From DATBFX01 sp034667245 (lineage in GTDB: Bacteria; Chloroflexota; Chloroflexia; Thermomicrobiales; UBA6265): a stretch of 9,449 bases of DNA. The translations under genes and the position numbers were made by a program. The stretch is from NCBI GenBank assembly GCA_034667245.1, contig JAXDKI010000125.1, forward strand, positions 1 through 9,449, written 5' to 3'. The notes below the pieces were generated by a model. The model was not told the DNA's origin. It did not search any database and saw only the letters and a list, made by a program, of their open reading frames with translations. Shown here piece after piece: positions 1 through 6,500 of the stretch; position 1 is the first letter of the stretch; each line of letters opens with the position of its first letter.

Positions 1-61
1 CTTGTGCCTGTCAAATTATTGGGGCGTTACGGCAGACCGGGCGTTTGGAGTGGCAGCCGAG

Positions 62-343
62 ATGGCGAGGCTGACAGCGGAGGTGAATGAGGTGGATTCC
101 GGACGGGCGCTTGGCGAGACACTAAAACAGGCGGCACGTGACATTCGGGACCAACTCCAGGGAGCTGCCAAAGACGGAGGTCACGTCAATGTGAGCGGAC
201 GGCACAATGTGGTGGTGACGGGGTCGGTAGGAAGCGACAGCGAGTCATACGCAGCGTCGTCGTCGCAGACGGTGCGGATCCGGCAAGAGGGTGGCAAGAC
301 TGTTGAGGAGGTAGTCACTTCGACGGATGCGACGGGGCCGTAG
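62..343 (+). CDS. Small hydrophilic protein of unknown function
   Basis: I do not recognise this 93-aa protein. The first half (residues 1-40) is polar and probably helical; the second half has short alternating beta-like stretches rich in Val, Ser and Gly (VNVSG, NVVVTGSVG), a serine-rich segment, then TVRIRQ. There is no signal peptide or membrane segment and no cysteine. I chose the ATG at 62 because GGAG lies at 47-50; the frame stays open to the window's left edge through GTG 50 and TTG 2, so the protein could start earlier or be cut by the edge. It ends 18 bases before peptide 1 on the same strand, so it may share that transcript. Its tail faintly recalls the T-V-x-V-x-Q strands of the secreted CxxC protein at 6916, but the match is too weak to claim homology. 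Confidence 0.5.
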   Translation: MARLTAEVNEVDSGRALGETLKQAARDIRDQLQGAAKDGGHVNVSGRHNVVVTGSVGSDSESYAASSSQTVRIRQEGGKTVEEVVTSTDATGP

Positions 344-361
344 GAGATCAGGCGGTGCCAC

Positions 362-565
362 ATGGACGAACCCCGGGAGTTGACGGTCGAGGAACTGGAG
401 GCGGAGGAGATCGGCGAACTTCCGGATCGTGAGGCGCTGTCCCTGCTCCGGCCGTCCGCACTCCATCCGTTGCTCTCCCTTCCGCTGCCCGAGGTTGATC
501 CGGGAGCGGCCGAACTACCATCCGACGTCGGGTCGCCGGACGACGCGGGAACCGCGAATCGATAG
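362..565 (+). CDS. Leader-bearing small peptide 1 (divergent core)
   Basis: A 67-aa protein whose residues 7-29 match the N-terminal region of peptides 2-5: LTVEELEAEE, then ELPDREALSLL. After this shared segment the sequence is entirely different: Pro/Leu-rich (residues 30-45), then acidic and Gly/Ser-rich, with no Asn/Ala core. A constant leader with a variable remainder is the usual organisation of precursor peptides recognised by one processing machine, so I infer a diverged precursor of the RRE-M50 protein at 3588. It is separated from peptides 2-5 by the transposase homologue. ATG 362 has a modest ribosome site (GGCGG at 351-355; a better TAGGAG at 341-346 is rather far). It could instead be a decaying copy whose core frame has drifted. 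Confidence 0.7.
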   Translation: MDEPRELTVEELEAEEIGELPDREALSLLRPSALHPLLSLPLPEVDPGAAELPSDVGSPDDAGTANR

Positions 566-751
566 GCTGCCGGCGGGCGCGGCGACGGAAAGGGACTTTT
601 GGCGGGTGGGACCAACGGAGCACGGCAGCTTACCCTGCTCTCGCGGCGGCATTGAAACGTCGACGGCCCGCCCCGACGTCTGGACGCGTCGCGAGATACT
701 TCTGTCAATTGGCACTCGGGTGAACTGAGCCACCGGGACTGTCATCCTCCT
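566..751. other. Intergenic region, no gene seen
   Basis: No coding sequence is supported here. The region holds a modest inverted repeat (ACGTCG at 657-662 with CGACGT at 674-679). No convincing terminal inverted repeat or target duplication for the adjoining transposase homologue was visible by eye, and no Shine-Dalgarno sequence precedes its ATG; the bases just before it are pyrimidine-rich (CATCCTCCT). Confidence 0.4.
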
Positions 752-1876
752 ATGGGCGACACCATTACGGCCTTCCACAGCCAGTACGCCGACCTCTTCG
801 GCAGGCGGGAGGCACGGTGGCACAGCGAGCAGTATCTGCGTGGACTCCTCGCGCGTGCGGATTCGCGTCGTTCGGCGGCGACGATCGCCGGAGTCGACGG
901 GGCGACGCCGCGCGCCCTCCAGCGCTTTCTGTCGAGTTCGGGCTGGTCGGTCGGTCCCCTGATCGCCGCGATTCAGCGCGATCTCGGGGCGCTCTTGAGT
1001 GCGCCGGATGGCGTCTTTGTGCTTGGCGAGATCGGATTCCGTAAGCAGGGGACGAAGTCCGTCGGCGTCGGCCGCCAGCCGTGTGGACGGCTCGCCGATG
1101 TTGCCAACTGTCAGGTCGGGGTCTTCCTGGCCTATGCCTCGGAGCGCGGTCAGGCCCTTGTCGATGCCCGACTCTATCTGCCCCGCGAATGGATCGATGA
1201 TGCGGAGCGGCGACGCGCGGCGGGAATACCTCCGGAAATCGGCTACCGAACGCGGGAGGAGCTCGGACTGGAGATGCTCGGCCTCGCCCGGCGACGGGGC
1301 AGCTTGACGGGCGAGTGGCTGGCGAGCGACGGACGATATGCCCAGTCGGTTGCGCTCCGCCACGCACTCGATGCTGAGGGACTGCGTTACGTCCTCGAAG
1401 TTCCGCGCACCACACCGATCTATTCGGCGCCGCATGCTGCCGCTGTGTTCGCGCCTCCGGCTGTGGCCCGTCCTCCGGACCGTTGCCCGGTCATCGGCAG
1501 CCTGACCGCAACCGGCTGGCAAGAATCGACGCTGCCGACCCCCAAGGGGACGTCTTCGACCTACCGCTTCGCGGTGCGGCGGGTACAGGACAGCAAGGAA
1601 GGCGATCCGGGGGTGGATCGCTGGCTCGTCGTGCGCCGCGACATGGCCGGCGGTGACCCACGTTACTACCTGTCGAACGCGGCCCCGGATACGCCCCTCG
1701 CCACGGTCGCCCACGTCGCGGGTTTGCGTGAGGCAACAGCGCCATTGTTCCGCGACGGGAGAGGCGAGACTGGTCTCGGCGAGTACGAGGTGCGCGGCTG
1801 GCAGGGTTGGCACCGTCACGTGACCCTGGCGTTGCTTGCAGGTACCTATCTGGCCTATGCGCGAGCGTCGGCATAG
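752..1876 (+). CDS. IS701-like transposase homologue, probably inactive
   Basis: This 374-aa protein matches the IS701 family (DDE fold) along its length: an N-terminal FGRREARWHSEQYLRGLL block, then GFRKQGTKSVGVGRQPCG, NCQVGVFLAYAS, LYLPREWIDD, and GEYEVRGWQGWHRHVTLALL near the end. From my memory of the family consensus, the first catalytic Asp sits in a D-E-T-G-F motif, but here residues 92-96 read GEIGF, with Gly in place of Asp. The second Asp is kept (D193 in ASDGRY). The third catalytic residue, the Glu of the R-x3-E-x6-K signature, falls on Ala330, and the Lys on Arg337. The protein also stops just after the RHVTLALL block, where family members usually continue for some tens of residues. 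The frame is nevertheless uninterrupted. It is either a decaying transposase or a DNA-binding descendant kept for another role. Start ATG 752 lacks a clear ribosome site. Confidence 0.8.
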   Translation: MGDTITAFHSQYADLFGRREARWHSEQYLRGLLARADSRRSAATIAGVDGATPRALQRFLSSSGWSVGPLIAAIQRDLGALLSAPDGVFVLGEIGFRKQGTKSVGVGRQPCGRLADVANCQVGVFLAYASERGQALVDARLYLPREWIDDAERRRAAGIPPEIGYRTREELGLEMLGLARRRGSLTGEWLASDGRYAQSVALRHALDAEGLRYVLEVPRTTPIYSAPHAAAVFAPPAVARPPDRCPVIGSLTATGWQESTLPTPKGTSSTYRFAVRRVQDSKEGDPGVDRWLVVRRDMAGGDPRYYLSNAAPDTPLATVAHVAGLREATAPLFRDGRGETGLGEYEVRGWQGWHRHVTLALLAGTYLAYARASA

Positions 1877-2100
1877 ATCAAGTCCACGAATCCGACTCAT
1901 TCCCCAGTAGCTATCGTGCGCCTCGACAGGGCAACCAAAGCGTCGTAGTCCGAGCCCCGGCCCTGCAAAACCGTCGTTCTAACCAAGAAACTGATGAGGC
2001 TGGCATCGCTGGTGCTTTCTATTCAGTTGTCGGACGCGAGTCCGAGCCGGCTGGGGAGCAATCGCACGGCCGGCGATAAGGAACGGTGAAGGAGGAACGC
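1877..2100. promoter_or_regulatory. Leader region of peptide 2 with two hairpins
   Basis: This untranslated region lies upstream of the peptide 2-5 cluster. A 6-bp stem TCGGAC (2030-2035) / GTCCGA (2040-2045) encloses GCGA, a GNRA-type tetraloop. It is followed by a second stem of GCCGGC (2046-2051) with GCCGGC (2069-2074). The ribosome site AAGGAGG at 2089-2095 sits five bases before ATG 2101. A promoter for the peptide cluster is expected here, but I found no convincing -35/-10 pair. Confidence 0.5.
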
Positions 2101-2307
2101 ATGGCCGACAAGGAACGGCGCGAACTGACTCCCGAAGAGTTGGAGGCTGAGGAACTGGCGGAGTTGCCTGAGCGCGAAGCGATGTCGTTGATCAACGCGA
2201 ACGTCGCGATCCCGATCAATGCCGCGGTAGCCGCGAACGTCCTCTCGGATGGTGCGATCGCGTACGCCGACGCGACCCAGGATGCTCCGATCACGCAGGG
2301 TACGTAA
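2101..2307 (+). CDS. Leader-bearing small peptide 2 (putative precursor)
   Basis: A 68-aa protein and the first of four close paralogues. Residues 9-31 form the acidic conserved leader (LTPEELEAEE, ELPEREAMSLI). The rest is an Asn/Ala/Val-rich core in which small residues alternate with larger ones, a pattern of beta strands, around a turn at SDG, ending ITQGT. There are no cysteines, no signal peptide and no membrane helix, so export would need a dedicated route; the RRE-M50 membrane protein at 3588 is the obvious candidate. This copy differs from peptides 3-5 in having Ala where they have the second Ser of SDNS, and Asp in place of Asn in the AYAxA strand. The start is ATG 2101, because AAGGAGG lies five bases upstream; the GTG at 2086 would place that ribosome site inside the gene. 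Confidence 0.85.
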   Translation: MADKERRELTPEELEAEELAELPEREAMSLINANVAIPINAAVAANVLSDGAIAYADATQDAPITQGT

Positions 2308-2341
2308 CCCTCGCCCTCTGAAAAACGGCACCCCGCGGCAT

Positions 2342-2366
2342 CTGCTCGCCGTAGGCGGACGAGCAG
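2342..2366 (+). promoter_or_regulatory. Hairpin between peptides 2 and 3
   Basis: CTGCTCG (2342-2348) pairs with CGAGCAG (2360-2366), and inside it CCG pairs with CGG around TAGG with a single bulged A. No T-run follows, so it does not look like a full terminator. It lies 14 bases before the ribosome site AAAGGA (2381-2386) of peptide 3, so it may stabilise or process the mRNA or modulate read-through. Confidence 0.55.
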
Positions 2367-2393
2367 TAGGCCGAGACGAGAAAGGATGACGCG

Positions 2394-2597
2394 ATGTCGG
2401 ATAACGAACGCGCACTGAGCCCAGAAGAACTCGACGCGCAAGAGGCAGCCGAGTTACCCGATCGCGAAGCGATGTCGCTGATCAACGCAAATATCGCCGC
2501 CCCAGTCAATGCCGCGGTCGCGTTGAACGTGTTGTCGGACAACTCGGTGGCCTACGCGAACGCCGAGCAGAACGTCGACATCACCCAAAGCACCTAG
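2394..2597 (+). CDS. Leader-bearing small peptide 3 (putative precursor)
   Basis: A 67-aa paralogue of peptides 2, 4 and 5. The leader is at residues 8-30 (LSPEELDAQE, ELPDREAMSLI) and the core at 31-67. Core residues 39-59 align without gaps to residues 131-151 of the secreted protein at 6916: nine identities, with Ser48 and Ser51 opposite Cys140 and Cys143 of its CNRC motif. The alternating pattern suggests two beta strands joined at SDNS. It ends DITQST. There is no Cys, signal peptide or membrane segment. The start ATG 2394 has AAAGGA seven bases upstream, and the lengths of all four paralogues agree with this choice. Role inferred: precursor of a surface or secreted peptide processed by the RRE-M50 protein; the biochemical role is unknown. 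Confidence 0.87.
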   Translation: MSDNERALSPEELDAQEAAELPDREAMSLINANIAAPVNAAVALNVLSDNSVAYANAEQNVDITQST

Positions 2598-2647
2598 GTC
2601 CCCTTCCCTCCCATCTCTGTCCGCGAAGTACGTGAGCGAAGGTCGTG

Positions 2648-2699
2648 CGAGACCCGGCTAGCGGGTCTCGTCGGGGCACCGTCGCCTTTGCTGGCGACG
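2648..2699 (+). promoter_or_regulatory. Tandem hairpins between peptides 3 and 4
   Basis: The first hairpin has a perfect 9-bp stem, CGAGACCCG (2648-2656) with CGGGTCTCG (2662-2670), and a 5-base loop GCTAG. The second has a 7-bp stem, CGTCGCC (2680-2686) with GGCGACG (2693-2699). Neither is followed by a T-run. The second ends about ten bases before the ribosome site of peptide 4, so transcript processing, stabilisation or partial attenuation is more likely than complete termination. Confidence 0.6.
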
Positions 2700-2722
2700 A
2701 CCAGACTTGGAGAAGGGCCATC

Positions 2723-2926
2723 ATGGCGGATAACGAACGCGATCTGACACCAGAAGAACTCGAGGCGCAGGCGGCGGCGGAACTGCCCGACCGCGAGGCG
2801 ATGTCGCTGATCAACGCGAACCTGGCGGCGCCGATCAATGCGGCCGTCGCCGCGAACGTCCTCTCCGACAACTCGATCGCCTATGCCAACGCCGAGCAGA
2901 CCGGGGACATCACGCAGACGATCTGA
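2723..2926 (+). CDS. Leader-bearing small peptide 4 (putative precursor)
   Basis: A 67-aa paralogue with leader LTPEELEAQA and ELPDREAMSLI (residues 8-30) and a core with the same NAN, PIN, NVLSDNS and AYANAEQ landmarks as peptide 3. It ends DITQTI, the only one of the four core-type peptides whose last residue is not Thr. The start ATG 2723 is preferred: GGAGAAGGG lies at 2709-2717 and the length then matches the paralogues, whereas the upstream in-frame extension would add a sequence absent from the other copies. DNA identity with peptides 2, 3 and 5 is high through the GCGATGTCG...ATCAACGC block, consistent with tandem duplication. Confidence 0.87.
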   Translation: MADNERDLTPEELEAQAAAELPDREAMSLINANLAAPINAAVAANVLSDNSIAYANAEQTGDITQTI

Positions 2927-2930
2927 CGGA

Positions 2931-3023
2931 GTCGTCAGTCGTCAGTCGTGAGGGCTTTACCGACCTCAATCCATACCGGAGCTTCGGACTCCATGCGGCG
3001 ACTGTCTACCGACTGCCGACTAC
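2931..3023. repeat. Inverted 7-base repeat element A
   Basis: The left side has three 7-base units: GTCGTCA (2931-2937), GTCGTCA (2938-2944) and GTCGTGA (2945-2951). The right side has inverted, slightly varied units: CGACTGT (2999-3005), then after CTAC, CGACTGC (3010-3016) and CGACTAC (3017-3023). The 47-base centre is not repeated and contains a small GGAG/CTCC stem. The layout parallels the element at 8330-8434, although the repeated word differs. It begins directly after the stop codon of peptide 4. Confidence 0.6.
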
Positions 3024-3055
3024 TGGTTGAGTAGACAACGACATGCGAGCAGGTT

Positions 3056-3095
3056 GATGGCGCGGGCGGGACACCGGTGTCCAGCCCGGGCCATC
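3056..3095 (+). promoter_or_regulatory. Long hairpin just before the ribosome site of peptide 5
   Basis: A 40-base nearly symmetrical hairpin: GATGGC (3056-3061) with GCCATC (3090-3095), CGGGC (3063-3067) with GCCCG (3084-3088), and GGACA (3069-3073) with TGTCC (3078-3082) around CCGG. Only two single-base mismatches interrupt it. At its heart is the 14-base palindrome GGACACCGGTGTCC, which could alternatively be an operator for a dimeric protein. The ribosome site AGGAG starts six bases after the hairpin, so it may tune translation or protect the 5' end of a processed mRNA. Confidence 0.6.
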
Positions 3096-3113
3096 GCGAT
3101 AGGAGCACAGACG

Positions 3114-3320
3114 ATGTCGGAGAAGGATGTCCAGGGCTTGAGCCCGGATGAGTTGGAGCAAGAGGACGCCGCCGAGTTGCCGGATCGGGAGGCGATGTCA
3201 CTCATCAACGCGAACGTCGCCGCGCCGGTGAATCTCGCCGCGGCACTGAACGTGGCTTCGGACAACTCGATTGCCTACGCCAACGCGCAACAGACCGGCG
3301 ACATCACCCAGAGCACCTAA
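3114..3320 (+). CDS. Leader-bearing small peptide 5 (putative precursor)
   Basis: A 68-aa paralogue and the most diverged of the four core-type copies, with leader LSPDELEQED and ELPDREAMSLI (residues 9-31). The core keeps NAN, APVN, SDNS, AYANAQQ and DITQST but has NLAAALNVAS where the others have NAAVAxNVLS. No Cys or membrane segment is present. The start is ATG 3114: AGGAG at 3101-3105 is eight bases away and the length matches the family. It is the last peptide before the terminator-like hairpin at 3363 and the RRE-M50 gene. As with its paralogues, the role as a leader-guided precursor is inferred from leader conservation and the neighbouring PqqD-like protease. Confidence 0.86.
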   Translation: MSEKDVQGLSPDELEQEDAAELPDREAMSLINANVAAPVNLAAALNVASDNSIAYANAQQTGDITQST

Positions 3321-3362
3321 TCCACCCCCGTCTTTGAGGGGCGCATAGCCTGCACATCACCT

Positions 3363-3398
3363 GGCGGATCGGCTCACGCCGATCCGCCGGCCTGTTTG
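3363..3398 (+). terminator. Hairpin terminator after the peptide cluster
   Basis: A perfect 11-bp stem, GGCGGATCGGC (3363-3373) with GCCGATCCGCC (3378-3388), closes a TCAC loop and is followed by a modest T-rich stretch (CTGTTTGTC). It lies 42 bases after peptide 5 and 200 bases before the protease gene. It probably ends most peptide transcripts and so keeps precursor expression higher than protease expression. Confidence 0.75.
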
Positions 3399-3587
3399 TC
3401 ACCCCCGCGCGGGAACGTCCATCGCACGAAGCGCGTGTATCGATCTCGAGGACACGCTCCTCTCGGGCGTCTCGAACGTGTTCGTCGAGGCGACAAGGCC
3501 GGCGTCTAAGACGGCGTCGGCTCCGCAGCGGTTGACGGGTGCACTCGGATTCGCGTCACCAGTCGTCCCAGAGAAGGAGTCGCTCCC
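3399..3587. other. Intergenic region before the RRE-M50 gene
   Basis: No gene is supported here. The region should carry a promoter for the protease if the hairpin at 3363 terminates efficiently, but only an isolated TTGACG (3532-3537) is visible, without a convincing -10 partner. The ribosome site AAGGAG at 3574-3579 serves the TTG start at 3588. Confidence 0.4.
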
Positions 3588-6500
3588 TTGGCCGAGACGA
3601 AGCCAGAAGTGACGCCTCGCGCCGATTCGCCGGATGCCCCATCGGACGGGCGGTCGGGCGACGGTGCCCGTGCTGATGGCACCCGTCCCCACGGCAACGC
3701 GGCTCGGCAATCGAAGGACGACGAGTCGCCGTCCCAGGAAAAGGACCAAGCGCAGAAGGTCACCGACGCGGACGTCGCGGAGCGCCCGCAACTCGCCGAG
3801 AACGTCGAGCTCAGCGGCGAGATGCAGGAGGGCGGGTTCGCCGATAAGCAGTGGCTGATCCAGCGGGACGGTCGATTCGTCCAGGTCACCGAACTGATCT
3901 ACCGCGTCGCCGAGCAGGCGACGGGCGAGCGGACGCTCGAAGAGATGGCCGCCGGTGTCTCGGAGGCGACGGGTCGCCGGGTCAGTGCCGACAACGTCCG
4001 GTATCTGCTGAGCAACAAGCTGATCCCGATGGGGTTGGTGCTCAAGGCCGACGGGAGCGTGGCCGAAGCAGTCGGAGCCAAGGGCCCCGGATCGGCGCTC
4101 CAGGTCCGCATGAAGCTGCGGATGATTGGGCCCGAGTACATCGAGCCGATCAGCGCCGTCCTCCAGGTTCTCTTCAAACCTTACGTCCTGCTACCGGTCC
4201 TCCTGGTCTGTATCGCGGCGCAGGCCTGGGTCTTCGTCGTCCACGGCATCGCCGGCGGCGTCCACGACGCGATGTACTCGCCGGCGCTGATGCTGGTGGT
4301 CCTGGGCATCGTCATCCTGTCCACGGTGTTCCACGAGTTCGGGCACGCGGCGGCGCTGAAGTACGGCGGCGGCAAGGTCCGCGGCATGGGCGCCGGTCTC
4401 TACATCGTCTACCCGGCGTTCTACACCGACGTGACCGACAACTACCGGTTGCCGCGTTGGTCGCGCGTGCGCACGGACCTCGGCGGTTTCTACTTCAATT
4501 GGATCTTCAACCTCGGTCTGATTGGGCTCTATCTGTGGACGCGCGAAGAGATCCTGCTCCTCCCCGTCTTGTTGATCAACCTCGAGATCCTCCACCAGTG
4601 TCTGCCCTTTGTCCGGCTCGACGGCTATTGGGCGCTCGCCGACGCAACCGGCATCCCGGATCTCTTTACGCACATCGGTCCCTTCCTCAGGACGGTTCTC
4701 CCCTTCACGAGCTGGAAGGGCCGCAAGCTGCCGGAAATGAAGCGGTGGGTGCGGATCGTCTTCGGCACGTACGTGCTGGTCACCATTCCCGTCCTCCTCT
4801 TTCTTCTGTTCATGATGATCAAGAGCATGCCGCGCATCCTGGCAACCGCCTGGGATTCGGCGGGTCAGCAGACGGACGCCTTCGGCCTGGCACGCGCCTC
4901 GGGCGACACGGCGGGGATGGCGGCAGCGGCTGTCCAGACCGGCATCCTGGCGTTGCCGACCCTCGGCCTGGTCTATTCGGTGGTGACCATGGGGAGAAGG
5001 GCGTCGACGGGGCTGTACAACTGGAGCAAGCCGACGCCGATGCGGCGCTTCGCCGGTTCGACGATCGGTGTCGGGGCGATGGCGCTGCTGGCCTACCTCT
5101 GGATCCCGCAGATTCCGCTGGGCGGACCGAGCGGGGTTGCGGCCGACGCGCGGGCCAGTTGGACGCCGATCCGCGCCGACGAACGCGGCAGGGTCCAGGA
5201 CGTGGCGAGCGACATCCCGGTCGCACGGCGCCTCGTCCCAGAGACGGTGCCGGCATGGCTGCGGGTGCCGGATGTGAAGCGGCCAGCGGCGCAAGGTGAC
5301 ACCGAAGGGGGATCCCGCTCAAGGGGCGTTGCCGCACCCCAGGTGACCCCGCCAACCGAGACGCCGACCCCGACATCGACACCGGCCGCGACGGCGACCG
5401 GTGTCCGAACGGCAACCTCGGCGTCACTTGCGGGGGCGACCGCGCAGCTGTCTCCAACTCCTCCGACGGCGCGGGCGCCGAGGCAGGTGTCGATCGCGAC
5501 GGCGACCGAGGATTCGCCGTCGCGTACCCGCACGGCGACGTCGACATCAGCGCCGACGCAGCCACAGCCGACCGCGACGACGAAACCGGCGCCGACTTCG
5601 CCACCGACGACTGCGCCGACGAAGATCCGGGTGCCGTCGACGCACACAGCGACACCCCGCCCAACGGCCACACCGTCCCCCCGACCGTCGACGCCACCGA
5701 CCGCGACGGCGGTGCCCGAACCGACGGACACGCCGGTGCCGACGGTCCGGTCGGTCGCTGCGCCCACGAGCACCCCAACATCGAAACCGTCGCCAGCCGG
5801 CGCCGACGTCGCGGAGGCCGAATCGACGACTGCCACCGCTACGCGGCAGCCGACAGCGACGCGGAGTCCGGTCCCCACCGACACCCCGTCGCCGGTGGCG
5901 CCGACTCGGACGCCGGCGCCGCGACCAACTGCCACGAACACGGCAACCCCGCGCCCCAGCGCGACGCCACGGCCGACGGACACCTCGGTCCCGACGGCGA
6001 CGCCATCACCCGAACCAACGGACACGCCCGTGCCGACTGAGACGGCCACGAGTATCCCGACAGACACGCCGACGACGGAACCGACCGATACGCCTGTTCC
6101 ATCTCCCACCCAGTCACCGGTACCAACCGAAACCCCGACACCGGTTCCGACGGCAACTCCTCTCTCGACAGACACCGCGACGCCGAGTCCGAGCCAAACT
6201 CCAGAGCCAACCGACACTCCGGTACCGACGGACACGCCGACGGCGGAGCCAACGGCGACGGTAACCACGACCAGCGTACCGACGAACACCCCGACGGCGG
6301 CGCCCGCGCCGACCGAAACGGCAACGCTGGTTCCGACCGTCGCGCCGAGCCCTACCGCCGCGACGCCGGAGTCGGCAGCGACCCCGGCGACCGGCGAGGC
6401 CGCGGCCGGAGGAACGCCGACCACGTCCACCCCCCTCGCCAAGGAGAGTACCTGGCGCCGAATCTTCCTCGCTCCGTTCCAGACTGATGAGACGACCGAC

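Noticed and set aside
651..700. ATTGAAAC-like motif suggesting a CRISPR repeat end
   Set aside because: Only one copy, with no spaced direct repeats nearby.
515..1900. A 461-codon minus-strand open frame opposite the transposase homologue
   Set aside because: Arg/Pro-rich shadow composition without recognisable motifs, while the plus strand matches the IS701 family throughout.
2000..2025. CTGGCA/TATTCA as a promoter for the peptide cluster
   Set aside because: Spacing is only 14 bases and both boxes are weak matches.
2101..3320. Peptides 2-5 as classical lanthipeptide or other Cys-based RiPP precursors
   Set aside because: The cores contain no cysteine and no lanthipeptide synthetase, YcaO or radical SAM gene is in the window.
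3532..3560. TTGACG as a -35 box for the protease gene
   Set aside because: No acceptable -10 hexamer at 16-18 bases, so a promoter call is not supported.
3851..5299. A 482-codon plus-strand frame inside the protease gene
   Set aside because: Out-of-frame GC-rich shadow, mostly Arg, Gly and Pro; the main frame carries the PqqD-like and HEFGH motifs.
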